The position numbers and the translations under genes were made by a program. The notes under the pieces are model-generated. The model made no database searches and had not been told where the DNA came from. It worked only from the letters and a program-made list of their open reading frames with translations. From assembly GCA_036936605.1 (NCBI GenBank), contig JAUPFV010000001.1:214363530-214427529 (forward strand): a DNA stretch of 64,000 bases, read 5' to 3'. The number at the start of each line of letters is the position of its first letter. Positions within the stretch are counted from its first letter, which is position 1. The DNA is from Limnanthes douglasii subsp. nivea. Lineage: Eukaryota > Streptophyta > Magnoliopsida > Brassicales > Limnanthaceae. Shown one piece after another: positions 33,070 to 46,033 of the stretch.

Positions 33070-34290
33070 GACTCGTAAGTTACAAGCTCTTTAGTACAAA
33101 TGAATATGGTATAATTTTAAACTTTCTATGTTCCAAGGATGGTATACTTGGTTTCCTTCTCTATACAAACACATGTATTTTCCTGGGTTTATTTCGACCG
33201 TAAACAGTCCTTCTTATGTTGGGTTTAGCTTTGCAAGTCTTTTTTCTTATGTATGTTAAAATACTCTTCTCATTACTTTGTCTCATGGTCTGAAAATCAT
33301 AATCTAAACTTTAGAATTATACTTACTTCTCATAAGTATCGTGAATTGATCTCATCAAATGTGTGTTGATCTTCATATCTTCAACTAAGTCAACTGTTAT
33401 TCTTCTATTTTGATCATTATTTTATTTATTGTATGATGTGACCCTATAAGAAAGTGTATATATTTCTATTGGTAGTAATGCCTTGATGTCATATACCATG
33501 AAAAATAGTGTTTCTTCAAAGGAATTTCTTAGTGTAGTTCGCTATGACCATAAATATCTTGTATGGTCTATGGTTAATTTCATACTGCTTCATTCAACAT
33601 CTTCTTGATGCCCTTATTTATCATTATGTTAGTCACTTTGACTAGAATATTTTCTCGAGGATAAAAAAAAGATGAGAATATTTTTTAATTCCCTTCTCAA
33701 CATAATATTGTGTGATACTATCGTTTTAGAATTGTGTTTCATTACTAGTGGTGATAAATTTAAGAGTACCATACCTGTAACATGTACTCGCTTTTAAAAG
33801 GAATTTTGTTTGTTAGTGTTATATGTTGTATTTTTTTTAATTCTACCCATTTGGATAAGTAGTTTATGATAGAAATTAAGTTTTTGTCCTCCATAAGCCA
33901 TCAAGAATGATCCAATGATGTTCATGCCCCATCGTTCGAATAAGATGGCTTATGTTATTTTTCCAATAGCATTGTTGGAACTTGAATTAAATTTGTGAAT
34001 CTTTGACATGTATTGCATGTCTTCACCTTTTTCTTTGTGTCCTTCATGATTTTTGGCTAATAATAACCTTATAGTAATATTCTTTTAATTAAAGTTTTAT
34101 ATCCGCAGTGAGCACCTCTTTCCCCCTCATGTAAATCCTCCATTGCAAAGAGTTCTTTGTCCATACTTATACATTTTGTCTCGCTATGAAAGACAGTGCA
34201 TATGTGTACTCTAAACGTATAACTGGGCGGACAAAAAAAAATTAGTATGTGATCCAAGTATCGAGCATCACTATACACATGGTCCTCATG
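33070..34290 (-). pseudogene. Decayed integrase of an older Tat-like element
   Basis: On the minus strand, starting near 34150, come DLHEGERGAHCGYKTLIKRI (zinc-finger start; compare LHDGEGSAHCGFRALTRR in elements 1 and 3), then KTCNTCQR, then a much-mutated core, NIMINKGIKKMLNEAV near 33630, and at the end NPGKYMCLYREG with YHPWNIESLKLYH near 33110. The last words equal the C-terminus of the integrases here (HPWNIEHLRMYLE). Many stops show it is old. Element 1 inserted just after its 3' end; the following motif of the same element is found at 22523-22570. Confidence 0.8.
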
Positions 34291-35046
34291 TTTTTCTTTG
34301 AGAATTATCTCAATTGATTATGTATATACATCAATATAGATACACTTCACAACTATTCAACAACTTGATGTGTTAAATCATAGAGGAGGAACACATACTT
34401 AATATTAATATACATGATGGTTTTGTCAGAAAATATAGTACATCCAAACAAATATAGTAAATAAGTATGTGTTTCTTGCATCACCTCTTCATATATGAGT
34501 ATTGGGTTGTTGTCTTGGAATATGAGGCTTCTAAGTCTATTGTGGAGAAAACTAAAATTGATCCCAACACCTTTTCACCTCTTAATATGCGTACATAACT
34601 CGATGTAATCTATGCATACGAGTTGACTAGCCTCAACATGAATCTTATGTATGTATTTTTCTCAAAATATGGAAACTATCCAATCATATATGTGACCATC
34701 AACCCTGTAATTACGTACACATTATCTAAACATGTTTCATGTTAATATAAACAATGTTATTTCAATTAAGTTAAGTAATATATTTGTTACAATCTTAATC
34801 GGGTATGATTTACAATACTACATCGCGTTTCCATAATTTGTGGACTGGTACGAAACAACAAAGATATCCGATCAAGAGATGGAGTTCGATTTGGTCATTG
34901 TTGTACATAATGTGCATAAAAAGAGTATTTATCAGGAGAGTATTCTCTATAGCCTTGTAGGGTCGATGCATAAGCTCAAATTTGATCGTATTTTTGCCCT
35001 TTTCCAAAACGTCGAATACACGATCCTTTTTTTCCCATAATTTGAA

Positions 35047-35086
<40 letters not shown>

Positions 35087-35092
35087 ATATAA
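35047..35092. repeat. (AT)n microsatellite
   Basis: AT dinucleotide run with one TTT interruption. Confidence 0.95.
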
Positions 35093-35420
35093 ACATTCGT
35101 GTTAATACTAAACTATATAAAATATATACATTTTAAAAGAATAGTCTACATAAAAGCATAAGAATAAAAAAATTATCGAAGATTAATTTTGTCTATTACC
35201 GATTTTCACCGTCAACTGATGAAAATAGTGATAAAATCCATCAGAAGTGTGGCGAATTTACCTAAAATTTCACTTGTTTTTGAAAAAATTCTACGTGTTC
35301 TTTGCCACACGTTTGGCGAAGAACACTGAAACCTATGTTTCAAAACATGAAATTTTTATGACTTACACATAACGATTTTGACCAATTTGAGGGTTCGCTT
35401 CAAACGAGTTATATCATCCA

Positions 35421-35628
35421 TTTTAACCCAAACATATCTAAACAATTAGTATTCATTTTTTATTAATTGTTTTTTTCATTTTGTGTTTTACAATCTTAAT
35501 CACAAACAAATACAAATAGGTTACTTTTAACCCAAACATATCTAAACAATTAGTATTCATTTTATTATTATTTTTTTTTTCATTTTGTGTTTTACAATCT
35601 TAATCACAAACAAATAGGTTACTTTAGA
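35421..35628. repeat. Tandem duplication, period 104 bp
   Basis: Copies begin TTTTAACCCAAACATATCTA at 35421 and 35525; both end with ACAATCTTAATCACAAACAAAT and a TAGGTTAC. The copies are nearly identical apart from small length changes in T runs. Confidence 0.92.
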
Positions 35629-35936
35629 TTCCCGAGTTGACATAAATTAATTGAATAAATCTAGAAAACTTCAAAAAATTTAAAAAGAAAATCAATTAGC
35701 CAATTACTAATTGATGACGACTATGACTAGTAATTTCCTTTTATATGTTGATTTTTAGTAGATGGATAATTTCCTTTAGAACAATAACTATGAATATGTA
35801 TTTTTGAATATTTTCAGTACCATGAATAATATTTTTTGTATTTTTAATAGTCGTTTATGCTAACAAAATACTACAAAAAAGACATCATATATGAAATATT
35901 CATTTTTAGATAAACATATTTTTGTGACATATAAGT

Positions 35937-36276
35937 TGACAAGATCGGATAATTTTGACACTACCCCTTACACCTATCCGAAGGGAAGTTCAGACATAAG
36001 CAGTATCATGTCCAACCGAACATAATAAATTGGTGGAACATGACTCAACTAGGTGCTATTCATTTCATCTTTTGGGCTAACGGGTTCTTAAACTTAACTC
36101 AAGCCCACAATCCGACCCGAAAGATCCATGAGTCATTAATTAAGGATAAATAGTCCAACCACTTTCATTAGTGAGGGTAATCATAATTTACTACTAGCAC
36201 ACACCTTAATTACCTCTCTACATTCCACCTTAAACATTAAATTCCCAAAACACTTTATAAAAATTAACCCACACCG
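35937..36276 (+). repeat. 5' LTR of element 2
   Basis: Begins TGACAAGATCGG and ends CCCACACCG (the usual CA end mutated to CG). It is followed by the site ATTGGCAACCACAATGGGAG. Confidence 0.9.
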
Positions 36277-36348
36277 AATTGGCAACCACAATGGGAGCAC
36301 GATGGTATCTGAATTTCATATTCAAAACCAGCAAACAAAGTAGTTCGG

Positions 36349-37800
36349 ATGGATCTGAATGCACAGAATGTTCAACCTCTTGAGGTGGAAGTAACAAAAG
36401 AATATAATGAGTACATTATTGAGCAGCGTGATCAGTTGAGGGCTGAGATAGAGGCATTGAGAGCGCTAAAACAAGCAGAGAAAAGGATTAAAGAAACATC
36501 AGGTGCATCAGTTCTTAACCTTACTGAAAATCCTAGAAAGAACGAAAAGTCCCTAAATAATCATCTCGTCTCAAAGAAAATGCATCGATCTAAACATATG
36601 GAGAGTTCCACTTCGGAATCCTCCAGCAGCTCATCTAATGATACAGAGCTTGAAGAATCAATCTCCTCCAACAGTGATAAAGGACGATCAAAAAATAAAA
36701 TAAGGCTTACTAAAAATCATTCAAGAAAAAGGGATAGGTATGACAGGCTCAAGAAACATCAAGGGAAGATAAAAGGTTCAGATGATCAACATATTGACCG
36801 TTTGCTGATTGATCCCTTTGCTTTCCAGTCCGAACCAGGTATTTTTGCTACTTCAAATGAGGATACTGTGTTTAGCCGTAGCAAAAACTGGAGGCAATCA
36901 CCTTTATATGCAAAAATACTCTCCGCACATCTTCCTAAAAGGTTTGACAGCTCTAAGATTGAAAAATACGATGGGAGCAAAAATCCGGATAACCATCTTA
37001 AGCAGTTTAAGAATTTTATGATGAACTTTGATGATGACGACTGACTGTTGTGTAGGTTCTTCTCCCATAACTTTACGGGAAGTGCCCTCAAGTGGTATAA
37101 TAGTCTCCCTTAGGGATCTATAAAAAATTGACATATTTTGGGTTGCCTTTCAGAGGTAATTCGTTGGAAGTAAGGAGCTTAAGGGTAATGGGGAGACAAT
37201 CATCCATTATACTAAGGAGCCAAATAAGTCTCTAAAAGAGTACATCAACCGGTTTGTGAATACAAAGAATGGGTTAGCAGACTACTTTGAACAAGTTACA
37301 ATTGCTTCCCTCAGACAGGGTTATCCGAGTAACTTAGCTGATTCAGTGACTCAAAAGAAGGCTATGACCTGGGAGGGGGGGTTGTTAAATCAGGTTCACC
37401 AGATTAGGTCCACCATTACAGCATCAACAACTCAAGCTGCTAATCAGTCCGGTTACAGATCAAAGGAGACTAGACATGGATCTAACTGATAAGGCAGAAT
37501 CAGTCCAACCAGAACCAAAACCAACATATTACAAATAAAAGGGGACATTGGGTTCAACCTGAGTGGTTTGCTGAATTGGGAGAAAACGTGGCTACAATAT
37601 ATGATAAAACTAAATATGAAGTACACTTTAGAAAGCCAACAGTGGTGCAATCTCCTAGAGAAACTCGGAGTACCCATTTTTGTAAGTACCATAATGACAT
37701 TGGGCATAATACCCATGATTGTATAGCTTTGAAGCAAGAGGTTTAGAACGTCATTGAAAAATGGTAAGTTGGGGGCCTATGTTAAAAAAAAGGGGGGAGC
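36349..37800 (+). pseudogene. gag: Element 2 gag (broken)
   Basis: Open from ATG 36349 (MDLNAQNVQPLEVEV) without the early stops of elements 1 and 3, through the basic and Ser-rich N-terminus into the gag core (KRFDSSKIEKYDGSKNPDNH) until TGA at 37042. Later pieces include NTKNGLADYFEQV and the knuckle KYHNDIGHNTHDC at about 37684-37725, with stops between. It shows that the gag of this family starts at this ATG. Confidence 0.88.
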
Positions 37801-37860
37801 ATGCCGAATAATACGCAATCCAATGCCAACACTCCCCGAACTACTCCTTCAAGCATTCCT

Positions 37861-40800
37861 GGAACGTCTAGACATGAGGATACAATGGTAATTATTGAAA
37901 GATTTGATGCGGATTATGAGTACCTTGATCCGGATCCAAGTCATAATCGGATGGGGGTAATAACAGACAAGACTACTACTGTCTATGGTTTGATTAAGTA
38001 TTTTGAATCTTTAACCATTTTTGGAGGGACACTGTACCTGCACCTTCTAGTTCTTCAAAGAAGAGGCATGTCAACAGTTTGACCACCTAGATGGATGGAA
38101 AGATGTCCGCACACTTGTACCAAACTCCACCTCCTTTCATAGTTTTCGATAAGGATGACCTAAGAGACATTGCATGACCTCATGAAGACGCTGTGGTAAT
38201 AGGGGCATCGACAGGAGGAAATAATATATGTCGAATCTTGATTGACACTAGTAGTTCGGCAAACATCTTATTCTTAAGCTCCTACAAACAGATGAGAAAC
38301 CCTTCGGTCATACAAATTTAAAACAGAATCATTGTGGGCTTTATAGGAAGTTCAACAGATGTGATTAGAGAATTCGAAGAAGAAGTATTGCTGGGAAAAT
38401 GACCTTTTAAAAAAATGGTGAGGGTATTGTTTATTGTGGTGGACTGGCCAATATCTTATAATGCAATATTTGGAAGGTCTTGGCTCTCCAGAATGCATGT
38501 TGTGGCCTATACTGTCCATCAGTGTTTAAAATATGTTGTCCAGAGACAAGTAGGTGTTGTCTGGAGTAGTCAGAAGGTAGGCAGGGAAAGTTATGCAACA
38601 ACTCTTGCCTCAAAGTCTGTGGAGGCAGTCAAGATTAACAAATATTAGCAGCTATTGGATCTTTCCACTGATGAGAATGAAATTGATGATCCCAAGGAGG
38701 CTCCCAGTGTCATAATACCTATAGAGGAAGTTGAAATTCATTCCATAGCTAAGTACAAAAGTGTTAAAATTGGTACCAAAATGGCACCGGGTTTGAAAAA
38801 CAGGCTATTATCTTTTTTAATGCATAATCTACATGTATTTGCATGGTGCAATGATGATGTTACCGGACTGCCTACTGATGTAATGTTTTATAAGTTGTCC
38901 GTACGAGCTGATGTTGGACCAGTTGTACAAAGAAGAAGGTCCTTCTCTAAAAAAGAGCAGATGTATTTGTTCAAGAAGTTGATCGCTTGACAAAAAAAAG
39001 CCACATCAAAGAATCTCTGTACCCATTATGGACTGCCAATCCTGTCTTAGTTAAGAAAAAGAATGGCAAGTGGCGTATGTGTTTTGAATTCAGTGATCTT
39101 AATAGAGCATGTCCCAAAGATCTTTATCATGTTCCTCGGATAGATCAGTTGGTGGAATCCTCCTCAGAGAACAAGTTATTGTCCTTCATAGATTCATTTT
39201 TAGGGTACAACCAAATACAAGTAGATCCGAAGGATTAAGATCAAACCACTTTTATTACGGATAAAGTTCTTCATTGTTATAAAGCGATGTCCTTCTGATT
39301 GAAAAATGTTGGGGCCATCTCTCAAAGGTTAGTAAATAAAGCTTTTGCTAGCCAGATTGGCAGAAATATGGAAGTTTTATATAGATGACATGATGGTGAA
39401 GAGTCTTGAATAAGATGCGCACATATCTAATCTTCAAGAAACGTTTTCCAATTTATAGGTTGTGAACTTAAAGCTAAACCATGAAAAGTGTGTTTTTGGG
39501 GTCCGGTCTGGAAAGTTTTTGTGTTATGTAATAAGTGAAAAAGGACTTCAATCTGATCCGGATCAACTCAATGTTCTATTACCTATGCATCCTCCTCGGA
39601 GCACCAAAGAAGTTCAAAGATTAACCGGATGATTGGTTGCGTTGAATAGGTTTATTTCAAGATCATCAGATAAATGTGCTCCCTTTTTCCCGGTATTAAA
39701 GAGTGCAAAAGATTTTAATTGGTCTCCATAGTGTGATTAAGCCTTTCTTGAAATCAAGAAGCAGTTGTCTTTATCCAATCCGCTCTTTAAACTTCTTGAG
39801 GAGGAAAAGCTCTACATATATTTAGCTGTATCAGAATATGCAGTAAGTGTTGTGCTACTAAGAGAAGTGGATAATTACCCTCGTTCGATTTATTATATTA
39901 GCAAAAGTATGTGGGATGCTGAAAGAAGATATTTGAAGTTAGAAAATTTGGCCTTGAATTTGGTAATTGCGGCAAGAAAAATGAGACCATACTTCCAAGC
40001 TCGTTCCATTGTTGTTAGAACATATTCCCCTGACGAATATTCTCCAGAAAGCTGATGTATCAAGCAGAAGGACCAAGTAGTCAGTTGAGCTGGGTAATTA
40101 TGATATTGACTTTTTGCCCCAAACGACGATTAAAGCACAATCAGTGGCCGATTCCTTAGTAGAATTCCATACTGATAGGTCCCCCGAACAAATGCAAGAA
40201 ATCCAGTCTAAGAAAGAATGGGTAGTCTGAACTGATGGCGGATCTAATACTATGGGGTGTGGGGCTGGAATTTGTTTAACTTCTCCTTATGGTGATACTA
40301 TGTACCAGGCTATATGTTTTGGTTTCAGAGCCTCCAACAATGAATCTGAATATGAAGCAGCTATAACTGGTCTCAAGCTAGCCCTTATATATGGGGAGAA
40401 AATATTTTGATTAATCAGTGACTCCCAAGTACTTATTCACCATGCTCAGGGGAAATCTGAGGCAAAAAAGGAATAATTAATAAAATATTTTCTCATGTTG
40501 AGAGAAGTTGCTCCAAACTTTAAGAGTATCCAGTATGAACACATCCCTAGGTCGGAGAATACTATGGCGGACTCTTTAGCAACCATAGTTTATTCTGAAT
40601 CTTACCCTTGAACTCTGATGCTAGAGTGTCCATTAATATAGACAGGCCAATAAAAAGGTAAAGAGAATGAAGAAAGTATGAACATATTTGCCATTCAACC
40701 CAAAGACTTGAGGTATGATAATTTCAATTTATTTCCGATGGGATTTTTCATCCGGATAAAGACATGGCTAAGAAAATTAAATATAAGGCTCGTGGTTTCC

Positions 40801-41940
40801 TGGTATTAAGAGAAATTCTTTACAAGAAATCTTTTAGCAAACCCCTCTTGTGTTGCTTAGGATTTGAAGAATCCAATTTTTTTTATCTGAATTGTATGAT
40901 AGGGAAGGTTTTGCACACTGTGGCTACAAGGTCTTTACAAGAAGAGTCTTATTAGTAGGGTACTATTGCCCAACAATAATGACAGATACCAGAGACATGG
41001 TAAAGAAGTGTGTTCCTTGCCAGAAATATGGGAATGAAATCTATGTGCCTGCAGTTCCTATAAAGTTCATATCTGAACTAGTACCTTTTGATAGATGGGG
41101 GTTGGATCTGGTTGGGCCTCTTCCCATGGCATCCAGTGGATGTCGAACGATCATAGTTGCTATTGACTATTTCTTTAAATGGATAAAGGCATCTCCCCTA
41201 GTTGGAACCACTTTTAAGGAAATTATAAAATTTATTTTATCTAACATATGTTGCAGATTTGGGGTTACCCAGAAGATCACCACAGATAATGGGCCACAAT
41301 TTAATAATAAAGACATGAAAATATTTTGCACCTCCAGAGGAATTCAACATTGTTTCTCCTCTTTATTCCACCCTCAAGCCAATGTGCAAGTTGAAGTTGC
41401 TAATCGAACAATCTTGTCTGGGCTGAAGAAAAATCTGGAGGGAGCTGTAGGAAAATGACCAAGTTATCTGCAAGAAGTACCGTGGGCTTACCGAACTACT
41501 CCTCGAATTGCTACACAAGAATCCTTTTTTCCCTCGTTTATGGGATGGATGAAATCACACCCATAGAAGCTACTTTACCATTTTAAAGGATCCAAAAATA
41601 TTTTAAATAGACAAATGGTATGACAGTTAGGAATTAGTTGGATTTGATTGAAGAGAGAAGAGTTAAAGCGCATTTCAGAACATCACACTACCAGGGTCTG
41701 ATGAGGAGCAGATTTGCCTCCAAAGTTAAAAGAAGAGATTTTAAACTAGGGGATAAAGTCTTAGGAAAAGTTTTTTGCACACTAAGGAGAAGCAGTTCGA
41801 CAAGCTGGCTCTGAACTGAGAAGGTCTTTATGTCGTATGTGAAAAATTCAAACCAGGGACATACAGACTTCAAGACAAAGAGGGTAGAACACTAAAGCAC
41901 CCATGGAACATTAAACATCTCACATTATACGTAGAATAAA
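37861..41940 (+). pseudogene. pol: Element 2 protease-pol (broken)
   Basis: The protease motif reads LIDTSSSANILF near 38240, with the active-site DTG changed to DTS. The shared in-frame TAG followed by CAG is at 38646. RT pieces (38655-39238) keep KWRMCFEFSDLNRACPKD. A YIDDMMVKS remnant follows near 39375 after a frame change. RNase H (39765-40055), the second RNase H (about 40220-40610) and integrase (40764-41938) are recognisable in fragments, with TTDNGPQF at about 41278. The end still reads HPWNIKHLTLYVE. There are more than a dozen stops. Confidence 0.88.
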
Positions 41941-41994
41941 ACTCACTTGTAAATATTTACTTTTTTATACATCAATGTAAATATTCGGGGGGCA

Positions 41995-42042
41995 TACTCT
42001 TTCCTACCCTGGTGGCTCGGGGAGGTTTTAATGAGGTGTCCG
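41995..42042 (+). other. Conserved post-pol motif of element 2
   Basis: CTCTTTCCTACCCTGGTGGC followed by GGAGGTTTTAATGAGGTGTC about 55 bp after the integrase end, as in elements 1 and 3. Confidence 0.8.
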
Positions 42043-42371
42043 AGTTTTTTAATAATATCTTATGCCTTCTTTAAAAGTATGGTGCAAAATTCTTCTTGAC
42101 TTAAATGTAGTATGAGGTGATCAGATATTAAATAATCATTAAACAACCCAGCTCTCAAATGAAATATCTTTGAGTTGATCGGATTTGTTAAACACTTGAT
42201 CACATTCATTAAACATTTGTGATTGGAATCGTTTAATGATTATTGAAAGCCATTTAACAAATATTAAAATATATTGAAACATTGGCTACAAAGAGATAAA
42301 CGAGATTCATACAAAGAAAGATACGATATTAAAACTTGATCAGAATAGACCCGATCCACAGTTCACAAATG

Positions 42372-42444
42372 CCTTGACCATTCAAGGACTTTGGTTTATA
42401 AGACAAAAAATCAAAAATGCAACGAATGCCTTGGCCGTCCAAGG
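42372..42444. other. Pair of conserved hairpins (element 2), one with a compensated base pair
   Basis: CCTTGA-CCAT-TCAAGG at 42372-42387 and CCTTGG-CCGT-CCAAGG at 42429-42444. In the first, the G-C closing pair of the other copies has become A-T on both sides at once, so pairing is kept. Each is followed by ACTTT. Confidence 0.8.
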
Positions 42445-42479
42445 ACTTTAGTTTTAAACAAAAAATAACAATAAAACCT

Positions 42480-45228
42480 TAGGGTTTTTCCTTTCGGCTT
42501 CTTCATCACTTTTACCTTTCTTAGGACTTTTAAGTTCAGTGCTCGAACTCTCACCAATTCCTTCATTATCTTAAGAGTCTTCTCCACTTGCGTAGTTGTG
42601 CTTGTTATCATCTGCCAAGGTATGGAAAGGGATATCATCGTACTCTATATATTTCCAGAAAGGACCAAGGGTCCTCTTCGGATAGTCTCGTGGAATAGCA
42701 AAACCATGTCAGACTTAATCCCATCATCTCTTTTATCCAAATAGTCCACCACTTCAGAAGCATACTTCTATATTCTTGCAGCTATCTCTTCGGCTTTCTT
42801 GCTTACTAAAGAAGCATTCTCATTTGTCTTCTCCTTAAGGAGCTTCTCCAAGTTGATTTTTCCTTCGGATAAAGTTTTGACAGTACTGGCGCTGACTTCT
42901 AGTTGTTCCTTCATAGTCTTAATCTCGGTAGAGGAAGAGGTTTCCAGTCCGGAATACTTGGTATGAAGATCTTTTAGAGCATCTTATTATTTGCACAGTT
43001 CGGCAGCTAAATCCTTTTTTTCTTTCTTTAAAGATTCTATGCTTTTCTGAGCGGTAGAGAGACTATTCGTTAAGCCCTGGTTTTATGTGGTCAGGAAGGT
43101 TATGGTAGTTGTTTGTTCCCTCATTTTCCTTTCCAAGTCAACTACCGGACGGATATAACCTAAGAGGGCATGACTCAGAGTGTCTTGTTCGCTTGATATC
43201 ACGTATGTCTCACCATTATGGGTTACATCATTGGCCGAATTGGCATGAGGATAAGGCCCTACAAAGACGTCCTTGTCCAGATCACTAAAATACATATTAA
43301 TGTTCTGAAACGCATCCAGATTGACATCTCTTTCAGCAGTTTCATGTTCGGCATCAAGGAGTGTTTGAGAAGGAATATTAGGTGGAATTTTTTCTTACAA
43401 AGTGGGATCGGTAAAAATATGAGAAGGGAGTTCAGAAGGATGCAGGATTATATCTGCCCCCAATCTAACTTTCTATTTTTTTGCAACTTTTTCATCACTA
43501 CCTTCCTTGCGTCTCTTATGATCCTTCCTTATGAGCTGAAGCGGATCATCCAATTCGTCGGCTTCTTTGACTGTAAGCTCAACTGCTTCCAGCAAAGCAG
43601 CATTGATTCATCCTTGATTTTCCAAACCGACCCCTTCGGCGACTTGCTGAGATGGGTCCGCTTTGTTTTTTTCTACTTTTTGTTCTTAATTTTGTCCAGG
43701 TGGCTAGGGGATTTGACCTTGGAAGGCAAATAAATTTTGGCATCTTTAGCCACAGTCCTCTTCAAGATGACATTTGCAGGGGGAGGAATGGTCAGCCGTT
43801 CCCAAGTGAGGTCTCTATTCCCAGAAGTGTTCCATATGTGAGACCTTATGAAGTTCCCAGAAGTAAAGCAATTGTGGAAACCATTCCCCCATTTCTCCGA
43901 TGTCCATTCATTTAGCTTAACACATGTATTGTGGCCTGCCTCTAAATGCTCTGGAAACTTCTTCGAAAAAACTACAAGGAAACACAACGGTCAGTTTGGA
44001 ATAACAACACAGTATTTAGAAACTAAGGAAAACATAAATAAAGATTACATGTACTCTTCTAGCGACTTGTCAGTTGACTTCAATTAGTGACAACTCTTAT
44101 CTTCTTCCCGTTCTCCCATGCTCCACTGATAAATAGAAATTGGGTCTTCCATGGCTTTTCGGACTCCAACAAGTCATTTACCACCTTATAGTCGTTCCCG
44201 TATTATAGTGGTAAAAGGGGATGTGGTGGTTCTTGCATAGACTCGTCACAGCAGCAAATTGCTCCATGAGTAGTGAGATTTTTGACAACCTTGATGCCAT
44301 TATACCAGCCAACAAAGTGTACCATGCGTTTGGACTAAACTGGCTCAGACATCATTTTATCAGGTGAAAGTACTTGACTATCTCTCGATCCAAAGGGAAC
44401 CGGAGTCCCCAATTCAGGACTTCAGTGTATACTACTAGCTTATGGGACTTGCAGTCCATACAAGTTTTTGGAGGGACTCAGATTCTCACTTTAACAGATT
44501 TGGGAAAGCCCCACTTTGTTCGGATACGACCTAACTCAGTATTATGGGTATACATATAAGAAATTTTTTGGAGGGCTATCAAGTACTTCACGCTGACTTT
44601 CTGAAAGTTTGCCCCACTTTCCCAGGCATTCCGGAAGTTACTCAGTGTTGGGCAGACCCACTTTAACTTTTCCTTTCCGATCTGCTGTAGTGTCCTCTGT
44701 CTGTCCGGATGTCATAAAGGGAGCATCTTCTATATTGTCCTTCACGGTCTCCTCCATTACGCTTGACTACTGTTCGGATGGTTTAATATATGATAGGGGA
44801 TTTATCATCTCTGAACTAGTACGTTTCGAAGAAGTAAGAGTATTTTTTGCTTTAGAGTGACAAGTTATTCTCCAAGGGCTGGATTTCCCAATAGATTTCT
44901 CAACATCCAAACTCATTTATAGAAAAAGGTGAAGGTTTCCAGTTTCCTAACATTGGAAACTGCCTTTTCTTTAGGTAAGGGGTTTTGGGACTCTTGAACT
45001 GAAGACCCTGACTGTAGAGGAGATATGGGTGGGACAAAAGGTAATTTTCTAACCTTTGATGTCTTCGATGATGATGAGCCTTGGTTTGTGTTTATTTTTG
45101 GTCGATCGATTTCTTCACCAGGAGACGAAGGGAAACCATCTGCAACTCATGCGTCTTTTCTTGCTTTCTCCAAATCAGATAAATTCAACGAACCTCCTTT
45201 TACCAATGCGTTTCTGGCTGTTAACATA
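42480..45228 (-). pseudogene. Element 2 antisense ORF (broken)
   Basis: The minus strand from ATG 45228 (MLTARNALVKGG) to about 42480. The start matches MFTAR in elements 1 and 3. Middle pieces around 44500-44250 keep the block with SLDPE-type and NAWYTL-type motifs in broken frames. A donor ACAT|GTAATC (about 44048) and an acceptor TTGTAG (about 43970) stand where the other copies have their intron. The following exon (43673-43987) reads KFPEHLEAGHNTC, then RDLTWERLT. The coiled-coil part is badly damaged. Confidence 0.75.
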
Positions 45229-45316
45229 AATGTACCAAGACATAATTTAAGAATATTATCAAGCTTTCTCTCTCTATAAATATTTGTGTTCTTAGAGACA
45301 ATAGAACAGTGGAACC

Positions 45317-45492
45317 AATTTATATAAAGATGAAAATGTGGAAGTTTACATAGGGGAAGAGAATTCGATCAAAGTAATGATTAGGGGCTATGAGGTATGG
45401 GGGTTACACCCTAAGTAACGTTTTAGCCAAGTAGGTACGAGAATCTAGGAGAAAAAAAACGGCTGAGAGGTCAAACAAAAGCTCGACAAGTG
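45317..45492 (-). promoter_or_regulatory. Candidate antisense promoter of element 2 (partly decayed)
   Basis: Minus-strand TATATAAATT at 45326-45317, 98 bp before the antisense ATG at 45228. The G-box position, about 160 bp further up, reads CAAGTG in GACAAGTGTCCCACG, one base away from CACGTG. Confidence 0.55.
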
Positions 45493-45706
45493 TCCCACGT
45501 CGAAAAATGGCTTTTGGAATTCTTAACGGTAAAATTAGTCTCTTCAAATTCCGATTAGGCTGACTCTTGGAATTCTTAACGGTAAAGTTAATCTCTTTAG
45601 TTCGGATATAAAAAAACAGATCGGCGGATCACCTTGAATATGCATTGAGTTTTATTTTTTCGAGTTAGCTCTTCCAAAAATTCTTTGCAAGACCTAAAGT
45701 AGCTAC

Positions 45707-46033
45707 TGTTAAGGTCGGATAATTTTGACACTACCCCTTACACTTATCCGAAAGGCAGTTCGGACAAAACTAGTACCATGTTAAAACTCAACTAGGTGCT
45801 GGTCATTTGATCTCTTTCGCTAATAGGTTCTTAAACTTAACCCAAGCCCACAATCCGACTCGAAAGGCCTCTGGGTCATTAATTAAGTATAAATACCTCA
45901 ATTACTTTCATTAATGAGGGTAATCATAATTTACTGCTAGCACACACCTTAATTATCTCTCTATATTCCACCTTAAACATTAAATTCCCAAAACGCTTTA
46001 AACATTACCCTCAATCAGAAATAACCCACACCA
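45707..46033 (+). repeat. 3' LTR of element 2
   Basis: Begins TGTTAAGGTCGG and ends CCCACACCA, followed by TAAGT. A TATA motif (TATAAATACC) lies near 45888. Confidence 0.9.

Larger units (their letters stand above)
34300..35930. other. AT-rich spacer, presumably rest of the older element; no domain recognised
   Basis: I looked on the minus strand for RNase H and RT motifs that should continue from the integrase relic and found none that I could defend. It holds the AT microsatellite and the tandem repeat listed separately. Confidence 0.4.
35937..46033 (+). mobile_element. Element 2: older Ty3/Gypsy Tat-type element, 10.1 kb
   Basis: LTRs at 35937-36276 (340 bp) and 45707-46033 (327 bp) share CGGATAATTTTGACACTACC and TCATAATTTACT(A/G)CTAGCAC. 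A perfect 5-bp duplication TAAGT (35932-35936 and 46034-46038) flanks the whole. The domain order is the same as in elements 1 and 3, including the antisense ORF. Stops and frameshifts are dense throughout and the LTRs differ by many substitutions and indels, so it is clearly older than element 1. Confidence 0.93.
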
